Assembly: GCF_029844725.1 (NCBI RefSeq)
Contig: NZ_JAOCKJ010000004.1
Coordinates: forward strand, 372,001 to 436,000
Length of the DNA: 64,000 nucleotides
Reading direction: 5' to 3'
Origin: Pantoea sp. GD03673
GTDB lineage: Bacteria > Pseudomonadota > Gammaproteobacteria > Enterobacterales > Enterobacteriaceae
Shown piece after piece: positions 8,077 through 19,360 of the stretch. A program made the translations under genes and the position numbers. The notes under the pieces are model-generated. The model made no database searches. It was not told where the DNA came from and saw only the letters and a program-made list of their open reading frames with translations. Each line of letters opens with the position of its first letter. Within the stretch, counting starts at the first letter, position 1.

Positions 8077-8805
8077 ATGCAACGCGAAGAACAACAACTG
8101 ATTGAAGGGCTGTTCAGCCGTCTGAAACAGGCTGAAAGCCAGACCGTGGCACGCGATGCCGCTGCCGAACAACTGATTAACCAGCATCTCCAGGCGCAGC
8201 CGGGCGCGCCTTACTACATGGCGCAGGCGATCCTGATTCAGGAAGCCGCGCTGAAAAAACTTAATGAGAAAGTGTCGGCGCTGGAAAGCCAGGTTGCACA
8301 GTTGCAGCAACAGCAACAACAACCTGCACAGAGCAGCGGCGGTTTTCTGTCAGGACTGTTTGGCAGCGGTTCGCGCCAGCAGCCCGCTCAGCAACAACAG
8401 CAGCAGCAACAGTCACCGTGGAACAGTGCGCCACAGCAACCGGCTCAGCAGCAATATGCCCCGGCCCCGGCGGCAGCACCACGCGGCACCGGTTTCCTTG
8501 GCGGCGCACTGCAAACAGCAGTGGGCGTGGCAGGGGGTGTGGTGATGGCCGATATGCTGACCAGTATGTTCCACCATTCACAGCCGGAAGAGATTGTGAA
8601 TATCATTAACGAGCCGCCGCTGCCGGAGGTGAATGATAATCTCAACACCTTTAACGGTGGCGACGACAATGCCGATAATTTTAACGGCGGTAACGACAGC
8701 GCCTTCCTCGATCAGAATACGGGCTGGGACAGTAGTTACGCTGACAACAGCGATCTTAACGATTTTGGCGGCGGTGATTTCGACGACGATGACAGCTTCG
8801 TTTAA
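8077..8805 (+). CDS. DUF2076 domain protein, Gln-rich
   Basis: 242 residues. The N-terminal part (MQREEQQLIEGLFSRLKQAESQTVARDAAAEQLINQHLQAQP...AQAILIQEAALKKL) is the DUF2076 signature and is followed by a short coiled coil, a Gln/Ala/Pro-rich linker (about residues 90-150, CAG/CAA tracts), a hydrophobic glycine-rich stretch (LGGALQTAVGVAGGVVMADML) and an acidic Asn/Asp-rich tail. The function is unknown; the hydrophobic segment suggests membrane association. The start at 8077 follows CAGGAGAGACATC. The polyglutamine tracts may vary in length between strains. It ends 2 bp from the convergent yaiI stop. Confidence 0.85.
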   Translation: MQREEQQLIEGLFSRLKQAESQTVARDAAAEQLINQHLQAQPGAPYYMAQAILIQEAALKKLNEKVSALESQVAQLQQQQQQPAQSSGGFLSGLFGSGSRQQPAQQQQQQQQSPWNSAPQQPAQQQYAPAPAAAPRGTGFLGGALQTAVGVAGGVVMADMLTSMFHHSQPEEIVNIINEPPLPEVNDNLNTFNGGDDNADNFNGGNDSAFLDQNTGWDSSYADNSDLNDFGGGDFDDDDSFV

Positions 8806-8807
8806 CC

Positions 8808-9257
8808 TCAGCGTTTCTGCTGGGTGAGCCAGCTGTCCAGCTCATTCGCAAACTGCTGGCGGTCACGCGGACTTAACGCCGCGGGGCCGCCGGTCTGCAC
8901 GCCGCTTGACCGCAGGGTATCCATAAAATCCCGCATCGTCAGACGTTCACGTATGGTCGCCGGAGAGTAGCGTTCACCGCGCGGATTCAGCGCCGCCGCC
9001 CCCTTCTCAATCACCTCAGCCGCCAGCGGAATATCGGCGGTGATCACCAGATCGCCGGGCTGACAGCGTCTGACGATCTCATTATCCGCCACATCAAATC
9101 CGGCTGGCACCTGCAGGGTGCGCAGATAAGGCGATGGCGGCACGCGCAGAAACTGGTTTGCCACAAACGTGACCGTGGTCGCGGTGCGATCCGCCGCACG
9201 GTAGAGCACCTCTTTGATCACATTCGGACAGGCATCAGCATCGACCCAGATAAACAT
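8808..9257 (-). CDS. yaiI: UPF0178 family protein YaiI
   Basis: 149 residues. The first block [22 protein letters not shown], the middle [29 protein letters not shown] and [27 protein letters not shown] are hallmarks of YaiI/YqxD (UPF0178), a PIN-like acidic fold of unknown activity. Of two adjacent ATGs the second (9257) has the better spacing from AAGGA and matches the family start. In E. coli it sits between aroL and proC, as here apart from the inserted DUF2076 gene. Confidence 0.94.
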   Translation of the reverse strand: MFIWVDADACPNVIKEVLYRAADRTATTVTFVANQFLRVPPSPYLRTLQVPAGFDVADNEIVRRCQPGDLVITADIPLAAEVIEKGAAALNPRGERYSPATIRERLTMRDFMDTLRSSGVQTGGPAALSPRDRQQFANELDSWLTQQKR

Positions 9258-9425
9258 CATGATTCCTTACAGTCAGAGAAGCCTGAGATCTTGCCGGGTT
9301 CCCCTTAAATGGCAAATTTTATTTGCGGCACGCTTTCCAGCCTGCTCGCGGCTGACTTGTTATTCGGGCTGACTGAAGTAAGCTAGCCCACTGAGAAAAC
9401 CGAATAATGTCCTAAGGAGATGGCG

Positions 9426-10238
9426 ATGCTGGCAAAGAAAATCGGGTTTATCGGCGGGGGAAACATGGCGAAGGCCATTATTGGCGGGCTGGTCAACAGC
9501 GGCAAAATCGCCCCGTCTGATATCGTCGTTTACGATCGCAAAGCAGAGACCAACCAGGCGATGGCAGAGCAGTATGGTATCAGCGCGGCTGAGAGTGCTG
9601 AGGCACTGGCCCGTGAAGTGGACATCCTGTTCGGCGCGGTGAAACCCAATGTCATCCTGAAAGTATTAAAAGAGCTGGCCAGCAGCCTGAAAAAAGAGGC
9701 GCTGGTGGTGTCGATTGCGGCGGGCGTGACGCTGGATTCGCTCTCATCGGTACTGGGCTATGACCGCAAAATTGTCCGGGCGATGCCGAATACCCCCTCG
9801 CTGGTGAGCGAAGGCATGACCTCAGTCACCCCCAATGTGCTGGTTGAGCAGGCAGAAATCGATGAAGTGGTGGCGATTTTTGAGAGCTTTGGCAAAGCCG
9901 CCGTCGTGGATGAGTATCTGATTCATTCGGTGGTCGGTGTCAGCGGTTCTGCGCCTGCCTATGTGTTTATGTTTATTGAGGCGATGGCGGATGCGGCCGT
10001 ACTGGGCGGCATGCCACGCGCCCAGGCCTATCAGTTTGCTGCCCAGGCGGTGAAAGGGGCAGCCCAGATGGTGCTCGCCACCGGTAAACATCCGGCTGAA
10101 CTTAAAGATATGGTCTGCTCCCCCGGCGGCACCACCATTGAAGCCGTGAAGGTGCTGGAAGAAAAAGGGATGCGCTCGGCGGTGATTGAAGCGATGCAGC
10201 AGTGCATGGCGAAGTCTGAGAAACTGAGCCGCAGCTAG
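9426..10238 (+). CDS. proC: Pyrroline-5-carboxylate reductase
   Basis: 270 residues. It catalyses the last step of proline synthesis, NAD(P)H-dependent reduction of 1-pyrroline-5-carboxylate to proline. It shows the N-terminal dinucleotide-binding GFIGGGNMAKAI, AVKPN, SIAAGVTLD, RAMPNTP, VVGVSGSAPAYVFMFIEAMADA and the C-terminal helical signature DMVCSPGGTTIEA. The start is set at the second ATG because TAAGGAG is immediately against the first ATG (9420) and 6 nt from the second. The earlier pathway genes proA and proB are at 44-46.5 kb. Confidence 0.96.
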   Translation: MLAKKIGFIGGGNMAKAIIGGLVNSGKIAPSDIVVYDRKAETNQAMAEQYGISAAESAEALAREVDILFGAVKPNVILKVLKELASSLKKEALVVSIAAGVTLDSLSSVLGYDRKIVRAMPNTPSLVSEGMTSVTPNVLVEQAEIDEVVAIFESFGKAAVVDEYLIHSVVGVSGSAPAYVFMFIEAMADAAVLGGMPRAQAYQFAAQAVKGAAQMVLATGKHPAELKDMVCSPGGTTIEAVKVLEEKGMRSAVIEAMQQCMAKSEKLSRS

Positions 10239-10251
10239 CTCAGCAGACGTT

Positions 10252-10279
10252 GCGCAAGGCGGCCTGACCCGCCTTGCGC
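10252..10279. terminator. Strong hairpin between proC and the reductase gene
   Basis: A perfect 11-bp stem GCGCAAGGCGG/CCGCCTTGCGC with a 6-nt loop sits between two convergent genes. There is no T-run, so termination may need other factors. Confidence 0.55.
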
Positions 10280-10284
10280 GCAGC

Positions 10285-11812
10285 TTAACTGATGTGCGCC
10301 TGACAGTGCGCCACCGCGTCAGCGAGCGTCATCGGTTGCTGCATCCGTTCCACCAGCTCAGCGGTCAGCGTATACATGCCGCATGAGCACACGGCGGCCA
10401 GTTGTCCCTGCTGACCATAAAACGCCATAAATTTTTTATCCTCCAGCGAGCCAATCAGCTGGAAGTCATCCCATTCTGCCGCGTGGCCAACATACTCATA
10501 ACGGGTGCCGTACTGGGTCGTCCAGAAAAACGGCACACGATTAAAGACGACGTTCTGATCCAGCATATTCCATGCGGCGGTCTGCCCCTGCTGATGTGCG
10601 ACGCGATAGTGCTCGATGCGCAACGGCCCCTGTGCCGACGGATACGTGGCGATATCGCCCGCCACCCAGATAGCGTCAGCGACCCGCAGCTGCTCATCTG
10701 CCTGCAGGCTGCCATCCTCTGCCAGCGGCAAATCGTGGATAAAATCGGTAGCCGGTTTAACGCCAGTGGCAAACAGGACAACGGTCGCATCCAGCTGCCG
10801 TCCGCCCTTAAGCTGGACGCCGCTCACCTGCTTATCGCCTTGTATGGCTTCAATCTCACCCTGCACCCACTTCACGCCGTTTTCCTGATGCAGCTGATAA
10901 AAATAGCGGCCAATCTGATCGCCAAACCGTTTAGCAAAGGGCAACGCCTGACGGGCAATCACCGTGACGTCAATGTCACGGTTACGCAGTGCCGACGCCA
11001 GTTCGGTGCCGATAAAACTGTTGCCGATAATCACGATTTTATGGCTGGCATCCACCGCCTGTAGCAGCTCATCGGTCTGCGCTTTGCTGCGCAGCAGATG
11101 AACCCCATCGAGATCGCTGCCCGGCAAATCGGGACGGACAGGCGTCGCGCCGCTGGCGATCAGCAATTTATCGAAGGCGAGTGTTTCGCCATCCTCTAAG
11201 ATCAATCGTTGCTGCTGAGCATCCAGGCGACTCACCCTGGCCTGCAGACGCTCTACATGATCCATCACATCGGCTTTCAGCAGCTGCGGCACCTCACTGA
11301 TATCCATTTTGCCCGACGGCACAAATTTGGTCAGCGCGGTGCGGTCATAAGGCGCGTCCGCTTCCCGTTCAACCAGAATCAGGCGACCTTTAAAACCTTC
11401 ATGGCGAAGACGCCACAGCGCCGCACTGCCCGCCGCGCCCCCCCCCGAGTACCACATAGACCGGTGCGGCTGCCCCGCTGCCAATGGGGGCTGCGGGTGA
11501 CATCGCTTTCGGATTCACCAGCACCCGCCCCTCTTCGATGCGGAGCGGATACTGTTTGAGATTGGCTAACGCCAGTGGCTCACACATTTTGCCGTCGGCC
11601 AGATGAAACGCGGCTTTATGCCACGGACAGACCAGCCGGTCGCCGCAGATCGCGCCCTGCTCCAGCGGCGCACCCGCGTGCGGGCATTTCGCCTGATAAG
11701 CACGGACGTTTTCCCCGTCGCGAATCAGTAACACCTCCACCTCGCCAAGCGTTTTTTTAACCGGCTGTCGCTGGGGCAAATCGTTCAGGTCGGCGGTAAA
11801 TTGATAGTTCAC
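10285..11812 (-). pseudogene. Rieske [2Fe-2S] / FAD-dependent pyridine-nucleotide reductase fusion, frameshifted
   Basis: Two overlapping frames make one protein. The first runs from a GTG at 11812 (VNYQFTADLN, with AAAGGAG ahead) and encodes a Rieske domain with both ligand pairs, CPHAG and CPWHKAAF. The second, to 10285, encodes an FAD/NAD(P)H reductase (ALTKF, IASGATPVRP, VIIGNSFIGTELASAL, FATGVKPAT, WVAGDIA). They meet at a run of 9 G/C at 11438-11446. With 8 it would read continuously through the Rossmann motif VVLGGGAAGSAALW, giving about 508 residues, the expected size of the Rieske-reductase (AIF-like) fusion. The break is a homopolymer frameshift, real or from sequencing. The physiological electron acceptor is unknown. 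Confidence 0.82.
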
Positions 11813-12041
11813 GGCATGGCTCCTTTCGCTGTTTCTGGTCTGGTGCTGCGCGGCAAAACAAGGGCCGTCGCAAATCCCCACAAACAGTAAGTGTGGCAAA
11901 GGAACCGGGAAGCCTGACGATGAATGTTTATCAGAAAGTTAACTGGCTGTTATAGCAGGTAATTTAATCCGCGCCGGGCGGGAGATGGGTCGGCAGTGCG
12001 CGACAGGGAGAAGCGGCCACCTGGGTGGCCGTGGGACGCGA

Positions 12042-12344
12042 TCAGCTTTTTTTCAGGCACTGGCTCATAAAGGTTTTGCGCGCATCGCCCGCCAGCTTTT
12101 TATCGCCAGCTTCGCCGTTACAGCTTTTCATTTTCATCTGCTGCGGCGACATGTGAGAGAGTTTGCTGTCCTTTTTCAGGCACTCACTCATAAAGGTTTT
12201 ACGTGCATCCCCTTTGAGATCCTGAGATTTGGCATGCTGGTTACACATCGTCATTTTTTCCTGCTGCGGCGTTTTCTCCGCCGCACCCGCCAGACCACTG
12301 ACCAGCAGACCCGCCATCATCATCGCCATTAAACCGACTTTCAT
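12042..12344 (-). CDS. psiF: PsiF family periplasmic protein
   Basis: 100 residues: a signal peptide (MKVGLMAMMMAGLLVSGLAGA) and two PsiF repeats, each with paired cysteines (MTMCNQHAKSQDLKGDARKTF then SECLKK, and MKSCNGEAGDKKLAGDARKTF then SQCLKK). PsiF is phosphate-starvation inducible in E. coli and lies near phoA and proC there; its function is unknown. No pho box was seen upstream by eye. Confidence 0.93.
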   Translation of the reverse strand: MKVGLMAMMMAGLLVSGLAGAAEKTPQQEKMTMCNQHAKSQDLKGDARKTFMSECLKKDSKLSHMSPQQMKMKSCNGEAGDKKLAGDARKTFMSQCLKKS

Positions 12345-12459
12345 CTTCTTATCTCCACAGTGGATTATCCCCTGTTATTCTGGCAGCGAATAAGCAAAGC
12401 GGAAAATGTTTCAGGTTAAAGTGATGTGAAGATCCCATTCCCGCCTGGCTCCGGGGTCG

Positions 12460-12711
12460 TTACTGGCGGGGGTACCGCAGCAGCTTTTCGAGGTAATTGC
12501 GCAACAGGCGCACATCGTCATTGTCTGCATCGGCCACGTTGTTGATGGCGGTTTCAATCGTGGCAGTCATTTCAAGATGCTGTTGCGGCTCCAGCTTGCG
12601 AACCAGTGCGGTCACAACAATTTCCAGCGCCTCTATCTGCGCAACCTGCTCTTTCGCTGTCGCCTCTTTTTCAGCCAGCTTAACCAGTAACTCAGCAATC
12701 AGGTTTTTCAT
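12460..12711 (-). CDS. iraP: Anti-adaptor protein IraP
   Basis: 83 residues beginning MKNLIAELLVKLAEKEATAKEQVAQIEALEIVVTAL and ending LLRNYLEKLLRYPRQ, closely like E. coli IraP. IraP binds RssB and thereby blocks delivery of RpoS to ClpXP, stabilising the stress sigma factor during phosphate starvation. The N-terminal half is predicted coiled coil. In E. coli iraP (yaiB) is near phoA-psiF, so the linkage with psiF is conserved. Another RpoS helper, crl, is at 49.4 kb. Confidence 0.92.
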   Translation of the reverse strand: MKNLIAELLVKLAEKEATAKEQVAQIEALEIVVTALVRKLEPQQHLEMTATIETAINNVADADNDDVRLLRNYLEKLLRYPRQ

Positions 12712-12771
12712 GCTGTTGCCTCAGCGGTGATGAAAAGCTGAAATTATCACCACACTGGTTAAAAAAAAAGA

Positions 12772-12783
12772 GGGCAATAGCCC
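12772..12783. terminator. Terminator upstream of iraP
   Basis: GGGC AATA GCCC is flanked by A9 on the left and T6 on the right, extending the stem by A:T pairs. It works in both directions and probably ends the lipoprotein transcript coming from 13068. Confidence 0.75.
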
Positions 12784-12842
12784 TTTTTTCAGTGAGTTAA
12801 CCCACATTCCTGCCCGCTTCTCAGTCGTTTCCGGCTAACCTT

Positions 12843-12895
12843 GCAGGCGAAACGTTTTGCGGGCAAACATCACCGCTGTTAAACGTTTCGCCTGC
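12843..12895. repeat. Long perfect inverted repeat GCAGGCGAAACGTTT
   Basis: The arms 12843-12857 and 12881-12895 are perfect 15-nt inverted copies separated by 23 nt. Each arm holds the self-complementary AAACGTTT, the core of many LacI-family operators. It lies between the small lipoprotein gene and iraP and is not a standard terminator (no T-run). It could be a paired operator, a cruciform, or RNA structure. Confidence 0.6.
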
Positions 12896-12915
12896 CAGTA
12901 ATCAACAGGCGAGGC

Positions 12916-13068
12916 TTAGCGCGGATCGACGAATCCGCGGCCCGGCCCGCCGCCGGGTCCGCCCCAGCCACCACCTCCACCACCGCCGCCGCCAGGAGGC
13001 GGGAAAAGACATCCGCTTAACGCAGTCACCAATGCCACAACGGCAGCCAGCTTAACGATTCGTACCAT
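12916..13068 (-). CDS. Small glycine-rich lipoprotein
   Basis: 50 residues: signal peptide with lipobox LSGC (MVRIVKLAAVVALVTALSGC), then FPPPG, about nine glycines in a row and a GWGGPGGGPGR tail. It should be lipidated and carried to the outer membrane (the residue after Cys is Leu, not Asp). GAGGTAACT precedes the ATG at 13068; the longer reading frame to 13158 has no support. Family not recognised. Confidence 0.7.
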   Translation of the reverse strand: MVRIVKLAAVVALVTALSGCLFPPPGGGGGGGGGWGGPGGGPGRGFVDPR

Positions 13069-13177
13069 AGTTACCTCAGGGTGATAAAATCGGGCTGAGT
13101 GTATGAAGCGACCCGCATGGCGGCAAGTGAGATTCCTCCGCATCCGGTGCCTGTTCATCTTTGCTGACCAGACTTAA

Positions 13178-17618
<4,441 letters not shown>

Positions 17619-18051
17619 GAGCAGATGATGTTAAGAGAAGGAACGTTCAGTCTACCGCGGGCGTTGTCAGCGTGACCGACAAAACATGGCACAAACGGCA
17701 AAAGACCGCATTCTTTCTGATTCAGCACACTATACCCGCGAAAAATGTCCCTGATCTGCGGTTTACAGCGTGAACCTCGCGGTGGGCAACCTGCTCTGAC
17801 GCCCTCTTCCTCAACCCGCCCTCATCAATATGAAAAAATATGTCATTCTGTTACTGACAACCCTTCACCCCGCTTCTATGTTTAAAAAATCGTCAGTCTT
17901 GGCGATGCGGCGATCATTCCGCCTGGCGCGACGTCCTCCGCTAAAAAACGGTAGATCATCCGGCTACGCTGGGGCAGTCCAGCTTATGACATACACATAT
18001 GCCCTTACGCAGGCGTAAGGGTCGGGAGAGTGTTTCAGCGGAGGTAGGGAA
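17619..18051. other. Intergenic region upstream of mdtG and the YcgZ-like gene
   Basis: About 430 bp between divergent genes, so it should hold both promoters. A perfect hairpin CCCTTACGC-AG-GCGTAAGGG lies at 18002-18021, about 30 nt before the YcgZ-like start, inside its probable leader. A 62-codon frame at 17830-18018 has no good ribosome site or familiar sequence and is not called. Confidence 0.5.
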
Positions 18052-18303
18052 ATGAGAATGCAACCTGGCAGCGCCAGCCGTGCCATCAGCGACTATTTTA
18101 ACAGCCCGAACTGGCGAACCCCGCCAGAGTCCGATCTGCTGGCGGTTATTCTGCGCGAAATTATGGAAGCGGGTGAACCCGCCACCAGTAAAGCGCTTAT
18201 TGCGCGGGTGATCGACAAACTGGCCGTGGAGGGCGATGAGGCGCAGTTGCAGCGTTATCGCACCCTGCTGGCACAGCTCATCGACACCCAGCCAGACGTG
18301 TGA
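18052..18303 (+). CDS. YcgZ/AriR-family small regulator of stress and biofilm
   Basis: 83 residues, soluble. The pattern ISDYFNSPNW...LLAVILREIMEAGEPATSKALIARVIDKL...LQRYRTLLAQLID resembles YcgZ and YmgB/AriR, small helical proteins that in E. coli are repressed by BluR (YcgE), act through the Rcs system and influence biofilm and acid resistance. GGAGGTAGGGAA precedes the start. No bluR-like gene is nearby. Membership of the family is clear in style, but the precise orthologue is uncertain. Confidence 0.7.
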   Translation: MRMQPGSASRAISDYFNSPNWRTPPESDLLAVILREIMEAGEPATSKALIARVIDKLAVEGDEAQLQRYRTLLAQLIDTQPDV

Positions 18304-18312
18304 ACCTGCCGT

Positions 18313-18630
18313 TTACTTTATCCAGCGCAGGTTATCCGCTTCACTGATGCTGGCCCGTCCGCTGCTGCGCTGAAACAGGCAGAGCTCCCGTCCACGTCTG
18401 TTTTTCATCTGCGGCTGGGGATAACGCCCCTCCAGCAACAGTGCGCTGTAACCCGTGTTGTCGTCATACTCGATTGGCTCACCCGACAGCTTTACTTTGC
18501 TCAGGTGGCTGGCGTTAATGCACGCCTGCACCATGACCTGACGGCTCTGCTGCCAGGCCTCTTCACTGGACGCCTGCGCCAGTGTGCTGCTGAGTAACAG
18601 TATGGGCAGAAGTGCCCCTGTGCGTTTCAT
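18313..18630 (-). CDS. Small periplasmic protein of unknown function
   Basis: 105 residues with a signal peptide (MKRTGALLPILLLSSTLAQA, cleavage near 20). The mature part has two cysteines (ACINASH, ELCLFQR) that could pair, and the conserved-looking centre NTGYSALLLEGRYPQPQMKNRRG. I do not recognise the family. It converges on the YcgZ-like gene with a 9-bp gap. Confidence 0.65.
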   Translation of the reverse strand: MKRTGALLPILLLSSTLAQASSEEAWQQSRQVMVQACINASHLSKVKLSGEPIEYDDNTGYSALLLEGRYPQPQMKNRRGRELCLFQRSSGRASISEADNLRWIK

Positions 18631-18668
18631 CTTCTCTGCTCCTGTTCCGGCCCGAGGGCGCTAAAAAA

Positions 18669-18688
18669 ATTCCCGCCGGGGCGGGAAT
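18669..18688 (-). terminator. Terminator after the I78-type lipoprotein gene
   Basis: A perfect 9-bp stem ATTCCCGCC/GGCGGGAAT, followed on the minus strand by T7. It lies about 100 nt past the stop at 18786. Confidence 0.8.
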
Positions 18689-18785
18689 AAACAAGACGAG
18701 CACTATTTATTGTGTGACGAGGAAGTTTCTTAAACGCGCTGTTATCCTCGCCTGCCGTTATGACAAGCCTATGACAGGCCGGTCG

Positions 18786-19082
18786 TCAGCCACAATAAAC
18801 CGAGCTGATATTGCCATTTTTGTCGCCCAGGAAGTTAAGCCGGTTGAGGTTGAAGTCCATGGTGACGGCAGAATGATACGGGATGGGACGCACCTGCTGC
18901 TCGAAGTGCTGCCCCTGAAGCGCGGTCAGGGGTTTGCCGACATAGTGCTGAAACTGAGAGGCTCCGCAGCGGTCTGCTTCAGGATCCTGCGGCGCACTGG
19001 CAGTATCAGGTTGAGTTGCAGACTGGCAGGCGGTTAAAGCAAACAGACCCACTACCACTAGCCCTTTTCCATAAAATTTCAC
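18786..19082 (-). CDS. I78-family peptidase inhibitor-like lipoprotein
   Basis: 98 residues from a GTG at 19082 preceded by AGGAGAACAAAC. The signal peptide ends in the lipobox LTAC (VKFYGKGLVVVGLFALTAC). The mature part CGASQFQHYVGKPLTAL...VRPIPYHSAVTMDFNLNRLNFLGDKNGNISSVYCG has the layout of the inhibitor I78 (potato-inhibitor-I-like) family, with two cysteines likely bonded. It may guard the envelope against serine proteases (inference). The longer frame to 19223 is rejected because it lacks a ribosome site. Confidence 0.75.
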   Translation of the reverse strand: MKFYGKGLVVVGLFALTACQSATQPDTASAPQDPEADRCGASQFQHYVGKPLTALQGQHFEQQVRPIPYHSAVTMDFNLNRLNFLGDKNGNISSVYCG

Positions 19083-19294
19083 GTTTGTTCTCCTGTTGGA
19101 CGTGTAAAACCTGCCCCAAGAGTAGCAAAGCGAGCCTCCTGACCAGAAGCCAGAAAAGGTAAAGTTGTTAAATGCAACCGCAATCCGGATGTCGCACGCG
19201 CCTGTTTTTAAGATTAATCGCACTGACTGCCTAAAAAAAGCACAGTGAGCCGCTAGACTATTTCAGGAATATTCTTATCTCTGTGGAGGTCATG

Positions 19295-19360
19295 ATGGAA
19301 CTGATTATTTTTGTTGTCTGCGCGATGCTGATGACCGCCGTAGCGGTCAAAGTCCGTTAA
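19295..19360 (+). CDS. Tiny single-pass membrane protein (21 residues)
   Basis: MELIIFVVCAMLMTAVAVKVR is preceded by GGAGG at 5-nt spacing (an adjacent ATG at 19292 is too close to it). One hydrophobic helix with a positively charged end, typical of enterobacterial micro-membrane proteins. Its stop overlaps the stop of the convergent GGDEF-EAL gene by 4 bp. No family recognised. Confidence 0.5.
   Translation: MELIIFVVCAMLMTAVAVKVR

Noticed and set aside
8671-8678. GCCGATAA inside the DUF2076 gene
   Set aside because: Lies within coding sequence for an Asn/Asp-rich tail, with no -35 and no gene start after it.
17830-18018. 62-codon plus-strand frame upstream of the YcgZ-like gene
   Set aside because: No ribosome site and an unconvincing composition; the region more likely holds promoters and a leader hairpin.
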